Below, piece after piece: positions 24,301 through 52,409 of a DNA stretch of 64,000 nucleotides. Position numbers and translations under genes: made by a program. Where the stretch lies: contig CM020515.1 in the NCBI GenBank assembly GCA_009823395.1, forward strand, positions 17,210,989 through 17,274,988. The letters are read 5' to 3'. Numbering within the stretch: the stretch's first letter is position 1; every line of letters starts with the position of its first letter. The DNA is from Thamnaconus septentrionalis. Its lineage: Eukaryota; Chordata; Actinopteri; Tetraodontiformes; Monacanthidae. The notes beneath the pieces are model-generated. The model did no database searches, was not told where the DNA came from, and saw only the letters and a program-made list of their open reading frames with translations.

Positions 24301-25356
24301 TCCTGCGCTCATTGACACACATGCCCTGCAGGCCGCGATCCATCCCAGTGATGAGTCGACCCAGGCCCACCTGGCTGATGAAGGCCTTCCCTCGGTCATG
24401 GCTGCAGACACACACGAGCAAAGAGTACAATTTTTAAAATGGTGTAAAAAAAAATAAATAAAGATAACAATCTTGATTGTCTTAGAGCTCCTTGGGTAAT
24501 TTTACTATTTCAAGTTGAAAATGTTCCATCTTAAGCACAGAGGCAATACTCCTTCACAAGCTGCGTTCATAGGCCTTATCTTTTTTTTAAAAAAAGTCAT
24601 TTTTAAAAAGATGGCATGCAAACAAAATAAATAAGAAAGAAATTCAAGTAAAATTAAAATGTGCAAAGTACAAGAGCAAAAAATAAGAGCTGGAACTGAA
24701 AAAACAAACTTTATGACAGTATGACTTTGACAAACGTGAGCAAAATTAGGGTGAATTTTATTTTTTTTAAAACAAGTTATAAACTTTCTTCATTTCTATA
24801 TATATCGATTTTCCCTGGTTGTAAACAGCCCTCACCATGACCACAAACACCCACTTATGTGCCCAACATGTCACACTCAGGCACTGCAAAATACTGCAAA
24901 CTTCAAACTTTTGACTTTGACACGTATCAGCTGCAAGCAGGACCCAACAGGAAGTTGCGTTCAGGCTCGTCATTTTTATACCGACGTAGAGAATAAAGTT
25001 AGCACGCAGAAATAGTTTGGGATTTCACAGCACGTTGCACGATCGTGAACACTGGAAAACGGGCAACGTCACGACCTCCGGGGATTCTCTTCAACTCAGA
25101 CGCTAGAGGAGGGAAACACTTTGAAACCAGGACGAGGTGTCGAAACGGCGTCTTTTCACCTGGAGTCAAACGTTTTACCGTCTGTGAAGAAGGAGCCGTT
25201 GAACTGATAGCGGATGAAATCCTCCGTCCGGACCTCCCGAGGGCAAGCCTTGGGAATGTGGTAGCGGTCCACCACCACGTCCACCAGCGGCCCGGCGGTG
25301 CACTGCACGGCGACGGCGCTCAGCAACAACACCAGCCCCGGCACCGTCACGGCCAT
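21322..25356 (-). CDS. fkbp10: FKBP10 (FKBP65), ER prolyl isomerase, 10 exons, apparent frameshift in exon 3
   Basis: Endoplasmic-reticulum peptidyl-prolyl isomerase and chaperone for procollagen and tropoelastin. Exons in transcript order: 25160-25356, 24256-24401, 23970-24160, 23734-23879, 23418-23607, 22771-22916, 22502-22691, 22148-22290, 21586-21749, 21322-21504. A signal peptide starts [15 protein letters not shown]. Four FKBP domains follow, each split over two exons (examples: [41 protein letters not shown]). Two EF-hand-like loops follow ([12 protein letters not shown] and [12 protein letters not shown]), and the C-terminus is RRDEL, a KDEL-type retrieval signal. ATG 25354-25356 is used; the open frame further upstream lacks an ATG. 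Exon 3 is 191 nt while the equivalent exons of domains 3 and 4 are both 190, so one extra base near 24026-24047 breaks the frame between NRTT and the DFIRYHYNG block. Confidence 0.94.
21776..22118 (-). mobile_element. MITE-like foldback element, copy 1 (inverted)
   Basis: It starts GCTGCGTTTCCATCA and carries the same internal blocks as copy 2 in reverse orientation (TAGAATTG-CACAAAG, ACCTCTCAAATATGGC, TTCACACCATTCAA). The far terminus is lost. It lies in the fkbp10 intron between exons 8 and 9. Confidence 0.7.
23011..23309 (+). mobile_element. MITE-like foldback element, copy 2 (complete, 299 bp)
   Basis: It is bounded by perfect 16-base terminal inverted repeats, GCTGCGTTTCCATGAC at 23011 and GTCATGGAAACGCAGC at 23294. 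Sub-terminal inverted variants of the same 'GTTTCCA' core recur inside. There is no coding capacity, so it is read as a non-autonomous DNA element. It lies in the fkbp10 intron between exons 5 and 6. No clear target-site duplication was seen. Confidence 0.75.
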
Positions 25357-26401
25357 TAGGCGGGAGTTGAGAAGGCAGAATCTCTGCAGAGGAAGCAAAA
25401 GATTCTGTCAGCCAGGGAGGAGATGAGTCCGACTGCAGGGAGGAGGAGGAAGGAGGAGGAGGAGGAGGAGGAGGGAGGCGAGGAGCCTGAGGGGGAGAAA
25501 GTTGTGGAAATAAGATCGATCACTTCCGGTTAGGAGTGGTAAATCATTTTTTTTTCAGCCACGGCACACTTTTCGCATTGAGAAAATATATATATATTTT
25601 TCATGATTTCAGTTTCTCACTGAAGGCATCAAAACTACGTATGAACACACATGGAATTATGTAGGAAACAATAAAAGTGTAAAATAACTCTAATACGTTT
25701 TATTTAAATTCTCCAAAATAGCCACCTCTTAATAACAAGAATATTTAGTTATTGAACAGTAACCTAACTTTCGGATCTTTATTTTTTGCATGATTAGCTA
25801 CAGACTCACCTGTTCCATCTGTTTCACCTTCCTGTTTTCATCTGCCAACAGAAAGCAGATCTGTGTATAAATACACTTCATAAATGTAGACATTTCTCTC
25901 TATATATCTATGTATTCTGTATATTCTATCTCTCTCTCGCTCTCTCTTTCTTTCTTTCTCGAAACTCGCTGAAAAGATGAATTTATTTTAAAAGGAGACT
26001 TCCGCTTCTGGTCTTTCTTCCTCTGTGCGGCTTTACTCGTATTTTTATTTCCATGCCACACTCCAGAAAAAGCCAGCAGGGGGGGAGTGGCCCCTGGGGC
26101 CCCGCCCACTCTAGTGGAATTCTGCAAACGTGGTATTCCTGGCCCAGAGGCCCTGGCTCACGGATCCAGTCACGTAGGAGATGGAGAGAAAATTATAAGT
26201 TTCCCTGCCATTCAAAGCTATTTTCCTCCTCTAGTATCACAGACCAGTGTGGTAATCAGGACTGACACATCCTAACTTTAGTATGATGGCTTTCTGAAGT
26301 CTATAACACTAAGAGTAACAAAGATATGTTTGACAATTTCCTGGGAAAAAAGGCTAAACTTTGGTTATCCCTTATTATTCCAAGCATCAATTTGTATTTA
26401 T

Positions 26402-26442
<41 letters not shown>

Positions 26443-27061
26443 AATTATGACCCCACAAAAAATGCTTAGCAAGAATGGACTCTGGATTTGTAATCCCAAA
26501 TACACAGACATTGGTCAAAACCACAATAGTCAACACGTTAATACAGGAAGTATTAGCGACTGATTTCAAGATAATGGTCAACGTTATGGTTGTAGTGTAG
26601 ACCCTCCGCTCTGTTTCGCTTCAGACTTACTTCTATACAGATAATTGGGGATTTTTTTAAAAAATATAAATTACATCAAACAAACCAAACCAACACCATC
26701 AATATATATTACAACCCTGGGGTGTATGCAAGACACATTGAAATTATTAACTAAAGTTAATTTTGGAGAATTGCTGATAAAGGATTTGAGAACAAATATT
26801 TTATGCATTTAATGCACAAATACATTAATCATCGAAATACACAAAAGATTTCATGCGATGTTTAGTCCATCTTTTTCCTAAAGTTGGTAGATTAAGTGGA
26901 TTCATTTAGGCAACTCAACTTTAATTTTGAAAAGTCTTACCGGAAACTCGATACTCACCCTCTGGATATTTTTTTCCACCTACTACGTGAGCGCAGACAT
27001 GAGCGTCCCCAGCAGCTAGAGAAGGAGGAAGTTCTGTGGAGCCCCTGGTCGCCGGTGGAGG
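25357..27061. promoter_or_regulatory. Shared divergent intergenic region fkbp10 / p3h4
   Basis: A 1.7-kb region between the start codons of two head-to-head genes. Next to fkbp10 it carries a GGA-rich tract (about 25440-25480). The middle is A/T-rich with an (AAAT)n repeat. The stretch before the p3h4 ATG is mixed. No single promoter box could be assigned with confidence. Confidence 0.55.
26404..26443. repeat. (AAAT)10 microsatellite
   Basis: Uninterrupted tetranucleotide repeat of about 40 bases in the fkbp10/p3h4 intergenic region. Confidence 0.95.
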
Positions 27062-30000
27062 ATGGCGGTGCTGCTGAGAAGCCTGAGCCTGGTTCTGGTC
27101 CCGGTCCTGGTGGTCCTGATGGCCGTGGCGCGTGCCCAGTACGAGACTTACAGCTTCAGGAGTTTCCCGCAGAAGGACATCATGCCGCTGGAGTCGGCTT
27201 ACGGCTACGGGCTGGAGCAGTACGCGGCGCAGAACTGGGCCGAGAGCATCAAGTTCCTGGAGCTCAGCCTGCGGCTCCACCGGCTGCTGCGGGACGGCGA
27301 GACCTTCTGCAGCCGCAACTGCAGCGCCGTGAGCCGGGACAACGACACGGCGGCGGACGGCAGCCTGCGCGTCATGCGCCACGTCCTGCTGAGGGCTGCG
27401 TGCGTCAAGCGCTGCAAAGCGGACTTTCCCGTGTTCACCCAGGCCTATCCTCGGAGGGATCTGCTGGAAGACTTCGAGCAGAGGGCTCCCTACCGCTACA
27501 TCCAGTACGCGCAGTACCAGGTGAGAAGCTCCGGTACCGAACACCGCCTGTTTTTACCCTAATAAAACCCCCTACTTTGCCTGCTGCTGCTGGTCGCGCC
27601 CCCCTGGCTGGACGAGCTGGGGGTTGAGTATGTGCCACGTCTCTTCCACTGTTTCTCCCCCGAAAACAATCCCCTTATTCTCCCCTCAGGCCGGAGAGCG
27701 GGGCTGAAGCTTAGGTTAGAGTTGATCTGGGTTTCAAGTGGAGTTTTTAAGATGGTCAGAAACTTTTGCACTCTGTTTTATCTGCTGTAAGTAACCTGGC
27801 CTAAGGTAAAAGAAATCTGGTGTCTCAGTGACCCAGGTCAAGTCTTTTCAGTGCAGAATGGTGAAGAACTAGCAGGAGTTCTTCTTGGCTTTGGTTTTCA
27901 CATTTTCCGAAACCTAGTTGTCTCTGTGGAGGTTAAATGGCAGCAGAGTTTGTTGATTCTGGCCGCTTAATGTTTTAGACATTGCTTCCTCATTTCCCTG
28001 CTTCCCCTCTTGAGTCTGAAATCTTGGTCATAGTAAGATGAACCAATCAGCACTCCCTCATTGTTGTGATGAAAGCTGGAAACAAGTGCTTCAACCAGAA
28101 AATCCTGAAATGTTCTGATTTTTTTTTTGGACCAAAAAGAGAGACAATTGCATCACTAAACACTTTTCTGTGTTAAAAATGTTTTTTTTTTCCTAACACC
28201 TGAACTGACTTTGGAAGAAAACTAGTCAAACAGTAGACTGCAGAACATGTGGCTGGTCTGCAACCAAACCCACCACTTCAGGTGAGCCCAGCCAATCCAG
28301 CACCTGGCGGGCCATGTTCAATACGTTTCTCAATATCTAAAAATCTGCTGGTTTGCAAATGTCTCTCTGCTTTCCCTCAGCTCAACAACCTGGAGAAGGC
28401 CGTGGCAGCAGCTCACACCTTCCTGAAGAAGAACCCCACGGACCCGTCGCTGACCAAGAACATGAAGTACTACAAGACGCTGTTTGACGTGGAGGAGTAC
28501 CTCGTGGACCACGAGGAGAGGCCGTACGAGGTGCGTTGCCGAGCCTCGCGCGGCTACGAAAAATCAAAAGATCAAAACCAGCCCTGAACAAACTGCTTCT
28601 CTCGTCGCCATGCAGCCCTTTTTCCTGAAGAGTGTGACACTTTACAACAGCGGAGACTTCAGCAACGCCGCCCGCAACATGGAGCAGGCCATCACGCAGT
28701 ACTTTGAGGTTTATGATGACTGCCTGGCAGGCTGCGAGGGCTCCTACGAGATCGTGGAGTTTAAAGACTTCTACCCCACACTGGCAGGTAGCGCAGGAGA
28801 AACAGGAGGAAGAGAAGGGAGAGGATGGTAGCCTGGCCCAGAGCAGATGAAAAATCATTTCCACCGTGTCGTCCTCTCTCCTCCAGACCTCTACAAAGAT
28901 GTGTTGAAGTGCAAGATAAAGTGCGAGGAGAACCTGACGCCCAGCGTGGGCGGCTACTTTGTGGAGAAGTTTGTCGCCACCATGTATCACTACCTCCAGT
29001 TCTCCTATTATAAATGTAAGTGCATAATGATTTTACTCCCCACATGAATGACTTCACCCTCCAATGTGAATACTGCTGACTGTATGACATCACGGCTCCA
29101 TTAGCGCACGCCTGTTGTTGCTCCTCAGCTGTTACCCATCTGTCCACACATTGGACACACCCTACAGTTTGTTTCCCAGTTTGTTTCCGATTTTTTTTTT
29201 TTTTTACCTCTAAACTTCACCAAGCCTGCTTTTTACAACCATAAAACATAACAAAAAACAGACTCACTGCACACATCATATTGTCAAACCACTTGTTGCC
29301 AGTGACACAAAAATACTTGTTTTTAAAAGATGATCTCTCAAAGAAAAATGACCAAATGAACAAAATGATGCTGTGTTTGTGACTGCAGTGAACGACGTGA
29401 AGAACGCCGCTCCGTGCGCCGCCAGCTACATGCTGTTCGACCCCAAAGACCAAGTGATGAAGCAGAACGTGGAGTACTACCGCTTCTACCGGGAGCAGTG
29501 GGGACTGGAGGAGAGCGACTTCCTGCCGCGGCCCGTCAGTAGCCAGACAAAGAGCTCAGTCTTCTGCCTCCCAGCCAGCGTGTGTCAATCAGGGGCAGGA
29601 AAAACCAACAAAAAAAAAGCCTTTGGGGATGAAGTGGTTTTCCCACACGTTTCTAAAGGGTTTATGTAAAAAAAGAGAACAAACTAAAAAACAAAAACTG
29701 GAGCTGCTGCAATTTGCTGACTCATGCATGGAGCCTTTTTCATCCTGCGGAGACAACAGAGCCATAAAAGTGGCCCCAAAGTGTGTGTGTGTGTGTGTGT
29801 GTGTGCGTGTGTGTGTGTGTGTGGTGTTGGTCTTTCACACCTGCTGCTCTGGTCCACACAAACAAAGAGCTGACGCTGCGTTTGTTTTCCAGGAGGCCCT
29901 GAGGTTTTACAATGTGACAACCAAGCAGAAGGAGATGCTGGAGTTTGCGCTCAACTACTTGCACACGGACGACGAGGTAGGACAGCGTGGGCCGCCGGGG

Positions 30001-30987
30001 TTTTACTTTGCAGTCAAAAATAAGTTTATGGTTTTTAATGGTTTTAAAGCAGCGGTTTGATTTAACGAGCGGAAGGAAAACCAGGGAAAATATTTGAAAA
30101 ATGCAAATTTGACAAATGTTTTGTTCCTCAGGACTTGAAAATTGTCTGTCTGGAGGTTCAGCAGAGGGAAGTTCTGCGTAAAATGAGCCAGATTAAGCAA
30201 AGAGCAAAGACTAGATGACAGCACCAGTGTTGGCTGCTGCTCAGAACCAGTGACTCAAACCGACAGGTGGCTTTTCTGTCATTAGTTGTCCTCCAAGTTT
30301 TGGTCTCGCGCTGGTTTTTATCAGAGGAAATCATCCACTTTTATGTCACGCAGTGATAAAATTCCTTTGCGCTAGAGTGAAATTAAACCCAAAACAACAT
30401 GCTGAAAGATTTCTGATGAGTGAAATGACTAATCTGAAATCTTTGAGCAGAGAAATCAGATCAAACTCAACGGGGTCATGGTAGTTTCCTTTGCAATGGA
30501 GGCGGTGCTGTGGTCTCCACTCAGAGGATGAAAGGGAGAGAGTGGAGATAAAGGTGAAAGGGGAGTGTGTGTGCATGCGTGTGTGTGTTCTGCCAGCAGC
30601 GTGTGTGTGTGTGTGTGTTCTGCCAGCAGCGTGTGTGTGTGTGTGTTCTGCCAGCAGCGTGTGGTATGTGGCTGGGAGGTGTCGGCCACTCAGGTTAAGC
30701 TCCTCCCTCAGCCTGGACCTCCTGTGAGGAAGGAGGCTGAGGGAATTACAGGGTGAAAATGTTGATTATCGGCGCCGCCAGATTGTGTGTTTGTGTTTGT
30801 GTGTGCGTGACTGAAATGCGTCTGCTTGGACTTTTAGGACGTGGTGAGTCCAGAAGATACGTCCGACTCCCGGTCAGAACATCCAGACAGCGAGTTTGAG
30901 GGTATTGGCGACTACGAGGAGTCCATCCTGGCCGAGTGGTGGCAGGAGCCCAAAACAAAGTGGGACACTGGGGAGACGGAAGACTGA
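27062..30987 (+). CDS. p3h4: P3H4 (SC65/LEPREL4), ER collagen-modification scaffold, 7 exons
   Basis: Leprecan-family protein without the dioxygenase domain. The mammalian protein scaffolds P3H3 and lysyl hydroxylase 1 in the ER for procollagen lysine hydroxylation. Exons: 27062-27520, 28381-28530, 28616-28787, 28887-29015, 29389-29534, 29893-29976, 30838-30987; 1290 nt, 429 residues (human about 437). A signal peptide precedes [14 protein letters not shown]-like helical repeats include ALEQY-type ([17 protein letters not shown]), [13 protein letters not shown] and [21 protein letters not shown]. Cysteine pairs ([23 protein letters not shown]) match the family. The tail is acidic ([20 protein letters not shown]) and has no KDEL-type signal. 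ATG 27062 opens the first frame with a signal peptide. It is head-to-head with fkbp10, which works on the same client. Confidence 0.95.
29781..29823. repeat. (GT)n microsatellite
   Basis: About 21 GT units with one CG interruption, about 70 bases upstream of the p3h4 exon 6 acceptor. Confidence 0.9.
30132..30218 (+). other. p3h4: Candidate alternative terminal exon of p3h4
   Basis: A good acceptor (TTGTTCCTCAG) is followed in the right phase after exon 6 by 28 codons and TGA ([10 protein letters not shown]... ending RAKTR). Using it would replace the conserved acidic EFEG/WWQEP tail by a basic one. Support comes only from splice signal, phase and openness, so chance is possible. Confidence 0.25.
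30576..30661. repeat. GT-rich minisatellite, three units
   Basis: Three tandem units, each a variable (GT)n run followed by the constant block TTCTGCCAGCAGC, in the last p3h4 intron. Confidence 0.85.
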
Positions 30988-31052
30988 AGTCTGAGCTCCC
31001 AGCAGCCTCAGGCCGACACACTGATGAATCCTGACCTCTACTGGCAGTATTT

Positions 31053-31053
<1 letters not shown>

Positions 31054-31084
<31 letters not shown>
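31054..31084. repeat. (GCA)10 triplet repeat in p3h4 3' UTR
   Basis: Uninterrupted CAG-type repeat about 65 bases after the p3h4 stop codon, hence transcribed as CAG. Confidence 0.9.
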
Positions 31085-31086
<2 letters not shown>

Positions 31087-31266
31087 AGTGCTGCCCAGCC
31101 AGGTGCTTTTCTCAACACCGCACCAATGAACTCGTCTATCATGTTGATCGAGGATAAAGATTGACGACCTCCGTCTTGGCTGCCATCAGCCTCTTATGAA
31201 ATCTATTTTTTTTGTTTTTAATAATAATCAGTCATTCTGCCTTGAACTTTTCTACCGTTGTTATTT

Positions 31267-31354
31267 AATAAATGCATCTTTAATGTAAAATGAGGACAGT
31301 TGTGAACCTTTTTTGTGCAAAACTGTCGACAAAATCATAAAATATTTGAATAAA
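31267..31354 (+). terminator. p3h4: p3h4 polyadenylation signals
   Basis: AATAAA hexamers lie at 31267-31272 and 31349-31354. Either would end a 3' UTR of about 300-390 bases. Confidence 0.6.
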
Positions 31355-33563
31355 CCCATTTGTAAATACATACAGTCAATTTGATTGATTTTTTTAATTA
31401 GTTAACTGAATTCAATGAGGAGTTCCTGCCTTGAAAAACCCTTTATTCTTATTTTTCTAAATTGTCCTTATTTTGCTATTATTTCATACCAGCTGAGAAC
31501 TTTTTTTTCAAAAAGCATTTTTTGCATGCATCTTTTTTAAAGTCTTCAAAACCCTTAAAGTTCCCACAGCCCCTGCTAAACCTGAGTTTATAGGTTTCAC
31601 TCACCTAGAAGATATATCTGCGCCAGTGACATCACAAAGGGCTGATTTCCAGAAGGCCATGTTTTATCGCACACTGTCTGCAAAGTGGAGCAAGCAGAAG
31701 AAGTGAGGGATGGACCAGAGAGATGGTTCAAAGGGTACAGTTGTAGAATATTGGAGCAACAGAAGAGGAAGTCAGAGACGTTTCTCATTTCATCTTTTAT
31801 CATTTTTATTTTCCTTCTGTTTCAACTGCAGGCCTCAGTTCATTTTTTTTTATTACCTCATTTAAATTCAAAAGAAAAAGAAAAAAATGGTGTCTAAAAT
31901 ATGGAGTGAGATGGATTTCCTTCCCCACCACATCCAGACTCAGATTGTACTTGACACCGACTCTGCTGCTTGTCTCTGCCACAGTTCAGAGTTCCAACTG
32001 GACAAAGTCTCGGACCTCCATCTCTTCGACCCTCTCTTGTTTTAATTCCTGACAGCAGGGCTGGAGGTGGGGACAGTCTGGATGCAGTCAGTCTCTTGAC
32101 TGCTGTAGAAAAAGTCTTTCAGTGACTCCTGGAACGACCAAGCTGTGGTCGCATGGTTGGATGGTTGGATGGTTGGTTGGTTGGTGGGACTGCAGGTGGC
32201 ATCCAAACAGATAAAAGTCATTTTTAAAATTTCTTCTTTTAAATAAATCTTCATACGGTGCATTTAACATTCAATATATCTTGCACGTATTTACAAATTG
32301 GTGTGCATACAGGCGGCTAGTGCTCGTTGTTGTTTTTTTGTTGTTGTTTTTTTCCCCCCTCCTGTAGACACATGACGTAAAAATGTGGGACGGACGGATG
32401 CGGCGCCGCCTCGGGCTGGGCGCACACACACGGGGTCGGCAGTAGAAAGAGACCTGCGGAGCTCCGGAGGTAAATCAACAAAACCTGCCCGTCGACCCGT
32501 GACAGACAGCAGGTGTGCTAGAGTGTAAACGGACACGGTGGCCCCGCCCCCTAAACACTGATGTAAACACACGTGTACATTCGGCATTTATCTTCTTATT
32601 CTTCTTCTTATTTTTTTCTTTCAAAAACCAAAACCAAAAAAGCAATCGAACGGAACCTCTTACATTCTCTCGTGAAAACAGGCGCACGCAGGTTAAACCT
32701 TTTCGAAAGAGTACAAACTGTTTTTTTTTTTTTTTGGCCCCCAAGGGAAAAGTCGTGAGCGTGGGCACACACACGTGCACACACACGTACACAAGTAGAC
32801 AACGTGGAATGTATGTCAGACATAAAACACAAAGTTACGGTCTTTGCTGCTTCAAGCTGAGTGTTTTTTTTTTTTTCATCTTCTTCTTAAAAGTGATCCC
32901 AAAACCGTGAACGCCTCGCATCCCTTTGTTTTGTTTTTTTTTTTTTTTGGTCCCTGAAAACTTGTGCAAAGGTTGGAGGAGGTGGGGTCGTGGGGTCGTG
33001 GGGTCGGGACAGGAAGTCAGAGTCAGTGAACATTCTGCACTCTGGATCCGGAGACGTGTTTCCTGCTTCCTGGTAACAAACATCGGTCCATTTCTTTCAT
33101 CCAAGCAGGACACCTTTGGGATGTAAACACAACTAACTCGCGGTCCTCTTCTTCTTCCGCGGCCGCGCCAGAACAGAAGGCCCGGCCTCGCGCCAGAACA
33201 GAAGGCCCGGCCTCGTGCCAGTGGCCCTCGAGTCTTTCTCCTTTCCACAACTATTTGGCTCCTCGTGACATTTTTCCCCGCTGCATCCTGCAGCCTGTCG
33301 GGCGGGTTTGTAAGACACGTTTTTTTTTTCTCTCTGGAACTGGTCCCATGTTGTCTGTCAGATGGGTAGGGGTGGGGGTGGGGGTGGAGGTGGGTTGGGT
33401 GGGGGTAAAGGGAGGTGCAGCCACACTGAAGCACATTCTTGGCCTCCGCTGCCCCTGCTGGGACACCTGCTCGCTCTGGACTGGGCTCCATCCATCACTG
33501 CCTCCAGTGGCTGGTTGTGGTCGGAGGAGATCCACATCCACAGGCCGCCTGGGGGGGCCTAGC

Positions 33564-33628
33564 AAGCCAGCCAGCCAGCCAGCCAGCCAGACAGCCAGCC
33601 AGCCAGCCACAGACAGACAGACAGACAG
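33564..33628. repeat. (AGCC)n / (AGAC)n compound tetranucleotide repeat
   Basis: A run of AGCC units passes into ACAG/CAGA units over about 65 bases. Confidence 0.9.
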
Positions 33629-33920
33629 GGGTGGATGGGAAGGTGGCCGGGAACGACGATCGGAAGAGATTCTGGGACTGAAGTGGAAGACTTTTTTCTC
33701 TTTTTCTTTTCTCTTTTCTTTTTTGTTCCTCTCTTCCCCAATGTGGAAACGACACAGTGCGAGGAGGAAGACGGCAGCAGACAGGACGCAAAGAGACAAA
33801 GACATGGACGGGCAGTTTATCCTCCACCGGATCTGGAAGAGAAACGGAAGAAGAGTTTCAGAGGGGCGCCGTTGGTCGAGGAGCTCCAAGTTCTGCCTCT
33901 AGTGGACAGACAGGTAGTTG

Positions 33921-33926
33921 TTTATT
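33921..33926 (-). terminator. adam11: Candidate polyadenylation signal of adam11
   Basis: AATAAA on the minus strand about 185 bases beyond the adam11 stop. A further AATAAA at 34106-34111 overlaps the stop codon itself (TAATAAA). Confidence 0.4.
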
Positions 33927-34109
33927 CCTCTCTCCAAATTATAACAAATTTTAACAATAATAAGTTGGATATACCTAACATTTGGAGTAAAGGGATATTA
34001 CACACAATCCTGCAGCAGCTGATGCATTTGAACACTTTTTCATGATATTAAATAGGGTTGAATATTTTTTTGGCCCATTGAATTCAAAGAAAAAACGATG
34101 GTCTGTTTA

Positions 34110-50190
<16,081 letters not shown>

Positions 50191-50560
50191 GATCCTCACA
50201 TTCTTCCTAGCCTACTGCAACCGGGAGCGGCGACGGCGGCGGCGGGAGAGCGGCTGCAGGCGGGGCGGCGCGGCAGAAATGGTGGTGGCGAGGCTCCGAC
50301 GGGCGCGTGCTAAAACATCTGACGACGCGGCGCGTGCTCTCATCGGCGCTGCCTACCGCGAGATCTTGACGGGCATATCAGGGCGACGATGGAAGAAAAA
50401 AAGAGAAAAAAAGGAAAACCTCAATAATACTATCAAAGCTGGTTATGACAGTATTTGTTCCATTCGGCGGCGGAGGCCCGGAGACTGATCGCGAGCAATG
50501 GGGCGGGAGAGCGCGCGCCGCGGACGCATAGCTCCGCGAGGCTGCGCGGGTAAGTATGGC
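50191..50560 (-). promoter_or_regulatory. adam11: adam11 5' UTR and GC-rich promoter region
   Basis: GC- and CpG-rich sequence upstream of the adam11 ATG (50188-50190), with CGGCGGCGG-type blocks near 50225-50275 and 50465-50550. No TATA box was placed with confidence. It borders (GA)n tracts at 50574-50612 and 50712-50742. Confidence 0.5.
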
Positions 50561-50572
50561 TAGGCGGATGAA

Positions 50573-50614
<42 letters not shown>

Positions 50615-50708
50615 CGTGTGCGTGCGTGCGTGCGTGCATGCATGCGCGATGTGCGTATATCTGTGCGAATCTGCGGTATGCGCAAACGCAGGGTGCTGGT
50701 GGAGGAGC

Positions 50709-50746
<38 letters not shown>

Positions 50747-52380
50747 CTGGGTCTGCGGTGATGAGGACACGTGGGACAGTGGTCCCCCCCCCTTCCTCCT
50801 CCTCCCGTTGCCATGCAGCTCTCGTCCGCGAGGAGGGGGTCTGAGGAAGCGACAGCCCGGTCCATGAAGGAACCAAAGGCTGAACGGAGATCAGGCTTTA
50901 ACGTCATAATTTCCCCTCAATGCTCCGAGTATGAATGACGGTGCAATTTTTGGTGGTGGTGGAGTTGCCAACCGTGCCTGAATAAACACAATTGTCCCGT
51001 ATTTGCCAATGAAATGGTGCGTCCCGTTTTGAATGGAGACGGGACGAGGTTTGTCCCGTATTTCTGAGTTGTCTTGAACATAAACGTAACTGTGTTGGTA
51101 TTTTATTTCCAACTTGGTTCAGATTACCAAAGGCAAAAAAAGTAACAAGGATCCGTGTTTCTCCTATAAGCTCTCGGATTTTCAGACAGCGCTCCTCAGC
51201 TTTTGAAGATTTAGAGAGTCTTTGTTACAGTGGCACTGTAGTCCAAACTCTCCCACTGTGCTTCTACAGGAATCAGAACACAAAGAAAGAATTGGAGAAT
51301 AACCAACATGTATATCACAAGCAACACAATTAGTGGCACAGTGCACACCTGACAGGTGTGATTTGCTATTTTAATCTAGAAGGACAGTGAACAACCTGTC
51401 TGGCGCCTGATTGGCCGCCGTAAATACTAAAGGGGCCGCTGATGCTGGAGACCCCGCTGGGGTCCTCCCATGCCTTTGTTGCTCCTGCAGCCTGACACAC
51501 TGACGTAGTGACTTGTTAAGTTGCACAAGAAGCCCCCCCCCCACCTCATCCCCAACCCCCCAACCTCTCTCTAATGGAGGCACATTGTGCACTGACAGCC
51601 CCCTCTGAATATTTCATCCCCCTCTCCTCCTCCTCCTTTGAGACCAACATGAGGAGGAAGCAGCAGCAGCAACAGCAGCATCTGAGATCACAGATGTGCT
51701 CCTGCTGTCCTTCTATTGGCAAAACGAGGATGGCTGACATCAAACCAGCTATGAAGTTCATGCGAAACACTGTCAGCGTGCGACTGGCTCTTCCCCACTC
51801 GCTGTCTGATTACATCGTGCTGCTGCAGCGGCTTTCAGTATTCAGCAGCAGTACAGCCGGCTAATTAAAGAGCACAAAAGGCCAGAGAGTCGTGGCTGCA
51901 GGCCGCAGTCTGCTGAGTTTGAGGGTGAAGACCTACTTTTTTCTTCTGCAGAGGTCTTGTCACCACTCCAAAACCAGGACGACGTAGCACCAACTTTGCT
52001 TTGGCACCAGGCCCCTCACATTTTTTTATTTATTTTTTTTTTTTTTAATGCAAACTGACCAAAACAAAATTCCAAGCACAATAACGCCACAACTAACAAT
52101 CTTGAGAATCTGAGACACACCACCATCTACTGGTGAAATAGGTGCATCACACCCCCACAGGCCCAAAAGCGCTTATTTGCGGCTGGTTTGAGAAAAGAGG
52201 GGAAAGATTTCAAGAGCAGAAAGGATTTCAAACAAGAGGATGATTTCATCCAATAGCAACACGATGAAGATGATGAAGATGATGTGTTGACTTAGCCTTC
52301 CTACTATTCTCTCAACATGTCCTGACACGCCAGTCCACAGGTGCCACTCCTTGCTCTCGCACACCTGAACCGAGCAGCAT
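50561..52380. other. Intergenic region adam11-TFIIIA-like gene
   Basis: Divergent spacer with two (GA)n microsatellites (50574-50612 and 50712-50742), a TGCG/TGCA-alternating stretch (50618-50645), a probable repeat remnant (50945-51130) and T-rich sequence near 52020-52050. The CAG/CAA run near 51658-51680 is not part of a supported exon. No further gene was seen. Confidence 0.5.
50945..51130. mobile_element. Probable hAT-like transposon remnant
   Basis: It holds GGAGTTGCCAACCGTGCC, TTGTCCCGTATTT twice, and an inverted pair CGTCCCGT/ACGGGACG around 51020-51046. This resembles fish hAT-type repeats I remember. No transposase frame is present. The assignment is tentative. Confidence 0.35.
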
Positions 52381-52409
52381 GACAATCGACCTCAGCCGGA
52401 CCCAGTTAA

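Larger units (their letters stand above)
31355..34105. other. Spacer between convergent p3h4 and adam11
   Basis: There is no recognisable gene. It holds a diverged dispersed element around the GTGACATCAC palindrome (about 31575-31760), several T-rich runs, AATAAA hexamers for the minus strand (31805, 31849, 33921), a direct duplication of a GC-rich 24-base block near 33165-33215, and an (AGCC)n/(AGAC)n tract. Long open frames on both strands here are low-complexity and have no family resemblance. Confidence 0.5.

Noticed and set aside
25357..25398. Longer N-terminus of fkbp10
   Set aside because: The frame is open upstream but has no ATG; the first codon there is TTG.
33251..33902. Overlapping open frames of more than 200 codons on both strands
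   Set aside because: Low-complexity AGCC, T-rich and GT-rich sequence keeps both strands open. No motif, and composition differs from the real exons nearby.
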